Source: Cardiocondyla obscurior
Taxonomy: Eukaryota; Arthropoda; Insecta; Hymenoptera; Formicidae
Assembly (NCBI RefSeq): GCF_019399895.1
Contig: NC_091889.1
Coordinates: 1-64,000 of the forward strand
Length of the DNA stretch: 64,000 nucleotides
Direction: 5' to 3'
The notes beneath the pieces were generated by a model. The model saw nothing but the letters and a program-made list of their open reading frames with translations. It made no database searches and was not told the origin of the DNA. How positions within the stretch are numbered: the stretch's first letter is position 1; each line of letters starts with the position of its first letter. Positions 39,750 through 49,500 of the stretch are shown here, one piece after another. Position numbers and translations under genes: made by a program.

Positions 39750-39950
39750 AAAATATGAATAGTTTTATTTTATAATTTGCGCTTGTAAACGCGCATTATG
39801 CAAGTCCTTTCTGCTAAGATAATGTTTATCTATTTTCAGATTAATGCGCCCAATCGCCCTGTTAGAGCGTTCCTTGCACATCTCTTTGTGTCTTTAAGCC
39901 TTGCTTTTACGTTTGAGTTAACATGTCCCCATGTTAACACACTCCCCCTA
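39750..39950 (-). mobile_element. probable copia-like LTR edge with polypurine tract (fragment)
   Basis: Read on the minus strand, a purine tract TAGGGGGAGT (39950-39941) is followed at 39939 by TGTTAACATGGGGACATG. This is the arrangement of polypurine tract and 3' LTR start in Ty1/copia-type retroelements. The LTR start carries a perfect 9-bp hairpin (GTTAACATG/CATGTTAAC, 39917-39938) and, further in, AATAAA-like sequence. I could not find the other LTR end; the 39750 boundary is arbitrary. No reverse transcriptase or integrase frame is present upstream, so it is at most a solo or truncated LTR. Confidence 0.35.
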
Positions 39951-40628
39951 AGCTAAGAAAAAAGTGCGGATCGAGGCCAAATATTAATTATTAATAATTC
40001 AAATAGTGTCATTAATCTTCGACGTTATTCTTACTAACATTAAGAATTGAGCATTTAATTTAACAAGCGTCTTTCATAAATCATTAGAAAATACAGCACA
40101 CACGTTAAAAAATATCAAGTATTTAAAGATGACTGATGTTTCGATCGTCCGAACATGTCTTAAATAACGTACGTCTGTAAAGCCATTTACGGAAAAGGTC
40201 AACAACGCGGCACGAATTCTCTTCATCGTTAATCATCATTAACATTATTATCCAACGTACTTCGTCGCCAAATTAAAAAATGTGAAAAAAAATGTAATGG
40301 GGAAAGATTATTAAACTTGTCGCTTTAAAATATCATATCGCAAGTGCAGTGGCCAGCCATTCAGCCAAGATTCCCGCGCGCGCACACGCGACGACACTTC
40401 ATCTCGCGCCTGAGATTGCGTCAAACAGACACAACGACGGGTCAAATGTAGTCAATTAATATTCCTCTGGATTAATAAGCGTCCCCGGTTGAAAGGCGTT
40501 AACTCACACAGACGCAGCGCCGACGAATGACGAGCGACACGAGTGCACGCCGCTGTTGCGTGTACATGTAGCAGGTTGCATTCGCGGCATGCACCGGGAA
40601 TTGAGGAGAGAACGGAGGGAGAGAAACG

Positions 40629-40650
40629 TGAATGCACCGGCTGCAAGACC
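40629..40650 (+). repeat. short repeat shared with tandem unit B tail
   Basis: TGAATGCACCGGCTGCAAGAC here and TGAATGCACCGGATGCAAGAC at 43404-43424 differ by one base. Both follow GA-rich sequence, so the two GA-rich blocks may be related. Confidence 0.5.
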
Positions 40651-40689
40651 GTAGAAGCCGCGATCTTACAGCCCCCCTTTTCCCCTGAA

Positions 40690-41060
40690 CTGACCATCGC
40701 TACGTTGAGCTGGTCATGGTCGTTTCGACTTGTTCCCGTCTTTTTCTTTTCGCGGTCCTTTCTTTTCCTCTCACTTTGTCTTCTTCCCCGTCTCGCTCTT
40801 TCCTGCTCCGGTCGTTCGCCCCCTCTGTCCCCCGGCCGGGCGGAGATCGAGAGAAGGAGGGTAGGAGGGGGTGGACGACCCAAGAAAAGAGGGAAAACGA
40901 GAACGAGGTCTGAGAGGGAAAGTTGCCGAGGGTTGGGTGATAAATTGATAGTGGACGTGCGCCATGCGCCCCCTCCTCCCTCTCCCCCTCACAGCCCTGT
41001 CTCTCTTTCCTTCTCTCTGTCCCTCGTCCGACCGACAGACCGACAGACCAGCAGACCGAA
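40690..41060 (+). repeat. pyrimidine-to-purine strand-switch block
   Basis: A C/T-rich stretch (40690-40830) turns abruptly at about 40840 into an A/G-rich stretch (40845-40925), then back to C/T (about 40965-41060). Long open frames here are low-complexity by-products. Confidence 0.7.
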
Positions 41061-42014
41061 TGACACCCTCACCCCGAAGTGCCAGTTGGTGGCGGTGGTG
41101 CCGCTGATACTACTTGTAGAGTGGAATTAAATGGTTAATGTGGTCGTAAAGCACGTAGTCTATTATGAATCGGGAAATACTTGACCGATAAAGGATAGAA
41201 AGATCAAAAAAAGTAAATATCACGCGAACGTTTAGGGAATATATCACTGGGTAATACGATAGACATAACGCAAGAAGCCATTTAAAATATAAATCAAGAA
41301 ACATGATTATTCAAATGATTACGTGACTTTATATTAAATCGATTCTCTAAACATGCATGTATTGCCGTTACAAGGACAGGCTGATTACCTTGCGTCATGC
41401 TTCCGTGCCGCCGTACCGACCGAATTCGCGGGTAAAGCAAACTTGATTCAACGAGAGACAAAATCAAGCTCTTGTTAAATGCACGTGAAAGAACCGCGGT
41501 ACACCTATAAAGCGTAAACGTACAAAAGCGAAATATCGGAGGGAGCTCGAAGTTGCCGGCCGCCGTCGCGCCGCCGCGACCGTGGGCTCGGCGGTAGACG
41601 CGACTTCCGTTTTAATCAGCACGAATCCAAGTTATTAAAATTCCTCCAGAATTTTAGCGGATGAATGGGCTCGATGGCCACCGACCGACTTGGCTTTGAA
41701 AGAAAAAGAAGTTCATTCATTCCAATAGGACGAAAGATATAGCGCTAGCTCGTGCTCGACGAACTCAGAATATCGGCAAACTAAAAACGTTAATTTATTC
41801 AATAGCAAAAGGGCATGAAGATACGAGAGCGCCGTAAGAGATGAGCCCAACGGCGAAGAAGAACGCGGGAGGAGAGAGGAAGATACCCGCGGAAGATAGA
41901 ATAAGGAGGATCGAGCGCGAGGGTGAAAAGTCACGGAAAGGGGCGATGTAAAGTCAAACGAGAGCCTCCGGCAATTTTTGCAGCGGCGGTCGAGCTCTCG
42001 ACTTTTGTTAGTTC

Positions 42015-42052
42015 TTTTTTTTTTTTTTTTTTTTTTTTCTTCTTCTTCTTCC
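42015..42052 (+). repeat. T24 homopolymer followed by (CTT)n
   Basis: A run of 24 T (42015-42038) passes into CTTCTTCTTCTT. It is simple sequence. Confidence 0.9.
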
Positions 42053-42392
42053 TGATTTTTCTAATTAATTATCGGTATTGATTGGTTCGCGATTTGACTT
42101 CGTAGCCTTTAGCTACGAGGCACGGCGACGAGATGAAATGACCGACCGCAGGAATAATCACGAAAGGCTGAAGTAGCCGAACGAATTAACTGTCCGCGAT
42201 TTATCCTGAGTTCTGATTGAAGAGCCCGTCTTGTTTTAGATGATAAATCGACGATTTCCGATAATTGCTCGTTCTGTATTGCGGTTGCCGCGACTATCAC
42301 GAGACGTATCTTCCAAAGAGAGTAGACGATTAAATCTTAATAGCTCTATAATTAAAATTCGTAGTAAATGTATTAATAAAATATAATTTCAG

Positions 42393-42529
42393 GTGGGAAT
42401 CGTACCGAAATCGTATGTTTGCCAGTAAACCCATCATACGTACCGAATCAAGTTCAGATATTAATAGCTTCGACATTCGTAAAAATTGTCCGTTTACACG
42501 CTACGTTATCCCAAATTTCATTACGATAG
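42393..42529 (+). other. speculative exon that continues the cassette frame
   Basis: The acceptor AATTTCAG at 42385-42392 is followed by GT GGG AAT. The phase-1 end of cassette exon B plus this start gives an open frame of about 45 codons (GGNRTEIVCLPVNPSYV...) ending in TAG at 42527-42529. A frame of this length can arise by chance, there is no homology I recognise, and no transcript evidence is available. Confidence 0.15.
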
Positions 42530-42725
42530 AAATTTCAGAGGGCCCCGTAATGTGAATAATTTAAATAAAAAAAGGCGCAAAAAAAAAAATGTGCGTGTCC
42601 CGGCGCAGTTATTTGAACAGATACAAAACGCTGAAAAATGCAATGTAGTTCGTAACTTGAAACTTTCGTGTCGGAATGACGTTGAGAGCACCATGTAATG
42701 TAAATTTATCGCTGGCGCAACCAAC

Positions 42726-42884
42726 GATTAACCATTCACGATTTTGTTCTTCGGATCAAGCCATCACGCGCAACCGGGTGGAAGTTTCTGGGAGCATAGT
42801 CGGTACGTTATAATATAGTGAAAGTTCTCTTGTAAACGTGGTCAGTACACTGTACAGCCAAAGATTAATTGCCTGCGAAACTTT
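42726..42884 (+). repeat. diverged tandem unit A (42.7-44.0 kb array)
   Basis: It has a leading block GATTAACCATTCACGATTTT and a core at 42840-42884 (GTCAGTACACTGTA ... ATTGCCTGCGAAACTTTT). The core recurs at 43295 and 43970 with substitutions, and the leading block recurs at 43219. The array is old and has no open frame in common. Confidence 0.6.
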
Positions 42885-43218
42885 TAACCGCGAGGCGGTG
42901 CGAAGACGGGGCGAAGATGACGCCGCAGGAAAATACGAGGAATTGGAAAACGATTCTCACCGGTCAAGCGACCGTCTTGACACACCTTCGGAACAAATCG
43001 AACGGCGAAATTTCTTAACGCGATGCATCGTCAACGTGCAACGGCCGGCGGAATCACCGATTAACATTTCACGATTTCTCGCTGCAGATTCATCTCGGGC
43101 GAAACTTTCGCGAGACGTGTAGTCGTGAGACGGCAAATCGATTAAAACAATGCTGGGACGAGGAGGTGGGGGGGAGGAGAACGAAATAATGCAAATTCGT
43201 CGTATCCGTAGAACGCAC

Positions 43219-43340
43219 GATTAAGCATTCGCGATTCTTTTTCCCTGGATCTACTCCGCAGTTGCAAACGCCTGCTGGAATTTTCTCGGAGGATGGTTAG
43301 CACGCTGTAAGACAGTGAATCGATTGCCTGCGAGGCATGG
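43219..43340 (+). repeat. diverged tandem unit B
   Basis: The leading block is GATTAAGCATTCGCGATTCT and the core at 43295-43340 is GGTTAGCACGCTGTAA ... GATTGCCTGCGAGGCATGG. It runs into a GA-rich tail and then TGAATGCACCGGATGCAAG (43404), a near copy of which is at 40629. Confidence 0.6.
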
Positions 43341-43969
43341 AGAGAAAGAGAGAGATAGAACGGTAGGTAGGTACTACAAGCGAAGGATACAGAGTTAAGA
43401 AAATGAATGCACCGGATGCAAGACTCAAGCAAAGAAGTACAACAACGAAATTGCCATGTTTCTCCAACTAGATGACAGTCATATAACGCGTACAATGGGA
43501 AAAAATCACAATGGTAAAATCGTTTTTTTTCTTTAGTTAAAAAAAAAAAAAAAAAATCGCACATAGCTTTACTGAATAATCTTTCGTGTCTCGGAATAAA
43601 AAATAAATTAAATTATATTTTTCAAATAACTTTATTCTTTAATTATTTTCAATTAATCGCGTAATTGTTATTAATTTATTTCTCTCTTTGTTTTTTTTAA
43701 CAACTTTTGTAAAACTTGACTTTAATAAGTTTTTCGGTCAAAGGCGCTGCGAAAGCGACCCACAAAAATTTCAATTGCCTTTGAAGTAACGATTAAAATT
43801 ACATGCGCATAATTAAAGCGACAAAGCGACGTTATCGGGGCATTAATTATCCCGGGGAATAATTCATCCGACCAATCGATAAGAGAGAGCAAATCGCACA
43901 AAAAATTCAGCGTCTGCTTCTTTTGGAGGCTTGCTGCCTCGCCGCAACGATGGAAGTTTCCTGGAAGGT

Positions 43970-44013
43970 GGTCAGTGCGCTGTAAGGCGGAGGATTGATT
44001 GCCTTCGAGGTTT
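43970..44013 (+). repeat. diverged tandem unit C
   Basis: The core is GGTCAGTGCGCTGTAAGG ... GATTGATTGCCTTCGAGG. Like unit B it is followed within about 50 bases by a long GA-rich tract. The leading block seen in A and B is not evident here. Confidence 0.6.
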
Positions 44014-44034
44014 CACGATGAAGTGGCACGGTGA

Positions 44035-44250
44035 GGGTGACAGAGTGAGACGAAAGGACAGAGAGAGAGAGAGAAAGAGAGAGAGTGAGAGAGAGAGAAG
44101 AGAAGGAACGAGGAGAGACCAAAGAGAGACCGAAAGAGGAGGGTACGGGAGACCCGAGTACAGTCGAAGTGGCGAAGGGGTGAGTCAAGGGTGAACCGGA
44201 CTGAGAATGCGACCGTGGTACACGCGGGGAAGGACACAGGAGACGAAGGG
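44035..44250 (+). repeat. GA-rich polypurine tract
   Basis: Almost pure A/G on the plus strand, with (GA)n runs at 44058-44100. It follows tandem unit C directly and is followed at about 44550-44690 by an alternating CGTGTG/TGCACA tract. Confidence 0.8.
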
Positions 44251-45714
44251 TGAAGGAGGATGACTTGTGGTTGTGTGTCGCAAGATAGGGTTGCTATATA
44301 CCGCGCGTTCTGTCCTACGTCCGTCGGTCCGTTCGTTTCTCGTCCGCTCCGGCTTCTAACCACTTCACCCGCTTCATCCTCTTCCTTTAAGGTCCGTGTC
44401 CGAGGGGGAGGATGGACGAGGTGGTTGCGCGCGAGGGTGGCGCGCGCGCGAAGGGTTCCGGGAGATGTTCTTGCGCTCGCTAGTAGCTTAGACTCTCGCG
44501 TGTATCATCGACTTGGTGAAATTGTATGTGAACCCACACGCGCATTGTGTTAGTGAATCATACGTGTGCGCAAGCGGGCCGAAGGCGAGGGATATCGTAA
44601 GATGGCTTGCCACGTCGCGTATACGTGTGTGGATGTGTGAATGCACACGTAGGTGTTTACGTGTGTGCATGGGTGTGCGTGCGGGGACCCCGAGACTCAG
44701 CTAAGGAGTTAGAAACCACCGTGCGCTCGCTGGTACGCGCGCGCGTTCGCTCGCCTGACCATTTATTTCGAACAAGAACATTAGCGCTGGACTGATCTAT
44801 CAGGTGGCGCGACTACTTGGGCACTGTGTGTTAATCTGGTGACTTGCCAGATCATTAAACGCATACATTATATATTTTTGCTGAGCTAAGCATAGCACAC
44901 GGGTATAATACTATTTTTTGAAATAAGTAAAATACGTGCGAAGAAAAGATTTATAGACCATTGAATTTATTCAATAAAATTAATCTCCGACTTGGCAAGG
45001 CTTATATTTAAATGTCTCTAAGTATAAACTATAATGTAAAATTTTATTTATTACTTACGATTTAAAAATATTGCATTAAACTTGTGGAGATTTTATATAA
45101 TGAAAATGTTAAAAGGTTTATCTTTAATTTTTTTTTTTTTTTTAATGTGTTGATAGATTTTGTAAAATTAATATAACAATAATATATGTGGACGGTACTA
45201 TAAGCGCTGTGTAATGTATTAAACATGAAACTACAGTATTCCCTCATACTAGAATGAAACAGCGTTAGTCTTACTAAATTCTGATTCAATTTGCATGTCG
45301 CATATCAGGACTTCCTATCGCAGCCACCATCGTAAAAAAAAAAAAGTTTTCTCGACCCTCTTTTTACAAAACGGGTAAATCCGCAATAACCGTCGCTGCC
45401 ATGATTCTATCTACGAGGCGATAACTCGGGCAATCCGCGACTGCGAAGGCGTCTTCCTTTTGCAGGAAGCCAAACGCCCACCGCGGAAAAGTAGCGGTTC
45501 TTGAAGAGACGGAAAAAGAGCACGCCCGACGTCGTCGTAGCCGCCGCTACAGCTGTCGTCGGTGCTGCTTCGCGAACGATCGATAGAACGGATCGACATC
45601 GCGAGACTAATTCGCGCCGGCAGCGGCGGCGTGCGAGAGTACGCTTTACAAGATGACACCCGTTAAATGCCGGAGCTCCCCGGTGCGGAGACTATCGGAC
45701 GAGGCATGTAAGGA

Positions 45715-46560
45715 ACTCGGATACACACGAACACACGCGGGACGCGGACGCACGTTGGTGTGCGCGACTGCACGCAAACCATCCTACGCGAAATCTCACG
45801 ACAAATACACACATGTGTGGAGAAGCACAATAATTACTATAGGTAGCGAGGACGAGAAGGTGGAAGACGAGGGGGGGAAAGGGGGGGGGAGGGCGACTTG
45901 GCCGGCAATCGATATATACACACACGCAACCCGGGTTACGCTGCCGATAACACCCACACGCAGGACACACGTACAGGCACGGCTTGGGGGGTACACACGC
46001 GCGAAGCGGCCGGCGCACACCGTCTCACTGGTTTACATAAGTGAAGTTCCTTGGCCACCACCCTCAGTCACCACCTCTTATATACCCCTCTGTCCTCCCA
46101 CACCACCCTCCCCCGGCCGCCTTCACCTCTTCCTCCTGTTCCTCCACCTTCTCCCGTTCCTCCTCCTCCTCCTCCCGCTTTCTGCCCAAGCGTTTCTAAT
46201 TTGCATTCCCCTCCGTTGGCACTCCTCACCCCCCTTAACTCACCATCCGTCGTCTCCTTCGCGTCCTCATCCCCCAACGACGCCATCCACCCAACAACCC
46301 CCGTTGTCCGTCTTGCGAGGTTTCACGCACACGCGTGTCCCTCGTCCGTGTATCACGCGTACGACGCGGAGGTTCGTGGAGACCGAGAAGACTGGGAGAG
46401 ACAAAGAGGGAGACCACCCTTAACTTCGGCCCACGGAGTAAGACGGCCACGGGATACGAAATGAGAGTAAGAGGAAGAGAGAGAAAGAGAAAGAGAAAGG
46501 CGACGAGAGAGGAAGAGGAAAACGACAAGGACGACGATCGGTCCAGGGGCTGCTGCAGTT
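45715..46560 (+). repeat. composite CA-alternating, pyrimidine-rich and purine-rich block
   Basis: Stretches of CACACG-type alternation (45720-45815 and 45910-46020) flank a short purine tract. A C/T-rich block (46060-46270, with CTCCTCC runs) and a GA-rich block (46440-46560) follow. A 256-codon open frame runs through it, but its product is a low-complexity Pro/Thr/Arg mix that I regard as a composition artefact. Confidence 0.65.
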
Positions 46561-49500
46561 AGGTTAGGGCTGCCTGTACCTTCTTAATACCTTTCGTCGG
46601 AGACCCCCCCCTGTATACCCTATACGACGTGGCCCTATGGCTTTCGGTCGTTAAAGCGTGGCGAGCGATCTGTGTCTCACGCGAGAATGCATCCTCGAGA
46701 GTGCCGAGAAAAGCTAAGGGGGTTCTTCAAACCGCGATCGCTTCACGGGAGCATAATGATGCTCGGTGTGATTCTTATTACGAGATAGATAGCTATATTT
46801 TTATTTATTGCTCGCGAGTTGCGGTAGGAAGTGACGCAAATTACGAGAATCGCCGTGAAGAAAACGGCTTCCGGAAAACGCCCGCGGAATCAATTCGCAT
46901 ATTTTGAATGATAATATCGAAAGCGAAATTTACATTTAATTTAAAATTCAAAATCATTCGTAACAGATGTATCGATTAATTACTCTCTTTGTAATATAAT
47001 TTAAAAAATATTAATTGATACTATGTAATTTTGTATTTCGATACAACTCTTAATTTTCTTATAGTTCTTTCGGGCTTCTTGCTAAGATGCAACATGGTGC
47101 AAGAAGAAATTATGGAAACAAAAAGTTCATTTATGAAACAAACTTTTTCTTTTGTGAATTTAAATATTGATATTAGCAAAAACCGACATTTTCGAGTAGA
47201 TATTCCATTTTATAAGTAAATTTGTCAAATGTATAAAAAGCTGTACATTATTTAAAATAGTAACGCGAATTAAAATAAAATACAATTATTAAGAGTAAAT
47301 TCGCGATAAAAAAAATATAAAATTGAATCGCGCAACGTAAAAAAAAAAAATATATATAGTAACGATAATGCAAAATAATAATATTAAATAATATTAATTA
47401 AATAATTAAAAAATGTATGCATTATTTTTAACTTTATATATTATCCTTAGAATTCTGCATCGACTCGTCTACTCGTGTACTAATACTTTTGCCGTCGGCA
47501 AAGCTCTTGCACGTAATTAATAAAAATGCGGCAAATTCCGCGCAACTCGCGAGCGACTTCATCCAGGGAAAGAACTCAAAGTAAGATAGTCCCGATCAGT
47601 GGAAACTTTTCCTCTAATTAAGAAGACAATGTACGAAGTCGGTACAACGCAACGGACCAAAGACGTCGCGCTTTTCCTGGCAGGACAATGCCGGCAATGA
47701 AGATAAAGAAGGGTCGTGGCAGGCATAATTCCGAAGTGCGTTAAGAGATCCGACTGACTGACGGATCTGTTGGGGATGGATGGCAGTAAGGGTTACGAGC
47801 ATCACTCATCAGTAGCGGCCATATTGCCACCCCGGCACCCCCCCGCGGCAACCCCCTCACGCGCGCGAGGAGAACGCGAGCCCTGATAATTCCCCAACCC
47901 CCTTGGCAGTCTATCTCCCTCGCGTTCCCTCTTTTCGCCCTTCTTCCACCCTCTGTATCCCTCGGCTCTTCTTCTTCGCGCTTACGCTCGCGCTCGTTTG
48001 CTCGCTCGCCACCCGCTCTCTCACCCCCTTCCACCCCTTGTGTCTTAGTCTTACTGGTTTCTTCTCCTTTTCTCCCTTCTTCTTCCAACGGCGCTTCTTC
48101 TTCTTATTTGAACCCCCGGCGCGCGGTGCCCGGGCTGCTTAATGAGAACCTCCACCTCTTCGTGCCACCACCACTACTACCACCACTTCCACCACCGCCA
48201 CTGCCGCCGCTCACTCTTGGCCATCCCCCGGCACCCCTTGCCCAAGCCTGCCCGTTCTCCACCGTCCTCTCCTTCCAACCGGCAACGTGGGGTTCAGCCG
48301 ACTCGCGCCGACGAACTACGACCCCTACACGCGGCCGGCTCGCCACACACGCGAGACATTTTAGACTTTAAATATTGATTACACCGCAGAGATGAAGGTA
48401 CCTCCTTAGCAACTACGGACATCATCGTACGTGAACTTTGAAGACGGATTTGAGAAAATCATATCGGGAGACCGTCGGTATTGTCCTTTGTCGATGAATT
48501 ATATCTATCGTCGCAAGAAAAAGGATATCCTCCGAATAAAAAGTACAGAAAATACTCTACAAAGGCGCATTTTTATATGTTCAAAGAACAGAATATTTCA
48601 ATTTTATCAGACGCGTAATTAGAACGTTCGCGTATTATTTTTTTACTATTTAACTTTACTATTGTTGCTTTTATTCAAATTTTTGAATATTACCACTTTA
48701 ATTTTCCTGGTTTTCTAAATTCTTTTTTTTTTTTTACAAGTACAATAACGAGATATCTGTATTTATTATCCGCGACGCCCTCCGGGCACATTTTTGTGTG
48801 CAGCTTGTACAAAATAATAAAAACAAGGCTAGGATTTATGAGCTTGCGCCGCGGTAAATGGAAATAATTTTTGTTACTTATAAAAGTAGAGATACGTGGC
48901 GTTGGATATAGTCGAAACTTGCCCGAACTTCGGGACGCGAATGTATGTGCTGAGATAGTTCGAGTCTGTAATTAACCCTTACCAACTTAGCGGTGCCATG
49001 TGGAATCATATAGTGTCCTATTCATTCGGGCTAAATTTGTGAAACGAAGCTATTTACCCAAACACATATCGACAAATAAGTTTTGACCGGAAACCAAAAC
49101 CTCGATCGTTTGACAACTATTTTTTAATTAATTTTTGCTCCGTAAATTTAATTAATACCCAAATTACCCAAAAATCTTCAATCAAATGGCATATTTGTTA
49201 ATAAATTTTGCAGTTTTTTTTTTTTTTTTCTTTGCAGAGACCTATCATTAAATTAATGTCGACGAATGCAGAATGCATTGCATGTTAACGTGTTTCGTTA
49301 CGTTAGGCGGAATTTTTTAAATTGAATATTGCGCAGAGAAATATTACGTGTGAAAACTTGGAAACTACCGAGCACGGTAAATGCAATTAAGCATTACAAT
49401 GGCGACGATCTTTGACATCGGATCACATTATAAGGCGCAACGCGACCTCATTGCCAAGCGCTGTGTGCAGGGTGACGCATATTTAAAATGGACACGATCG

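Larger units (their letters stand above)
34969..42725. other. no gene recognised downstream of cassette copy 3
   Basis: Mostly AT-rich with some CpG-rich blocks. An antisense open frame of 148 codons at 35000-35446 has no protein-like character and overlaps another frame. The possible LTR edge at 39.9 kb, the composition block at 40.7-41.1 kb and a speculative exon at 42.39 kb are listed separately. Confidence 0.45.

Noticed and set aside
45653..46423. 256-codon open frame, the longest in the left 52 kb
   Set aside because: The product is a low-complexity Pro/Thr/Arg/Ser mix created by CA- and CT-rich simple sequence, with equally long frames on the other strand and no splice or motif support.
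46559..46568. Two tandem TTAGG units (insect telomere repeat)
   Set aside because: Only two units, in a region with no other telomeric sequence. This is expected by chance.
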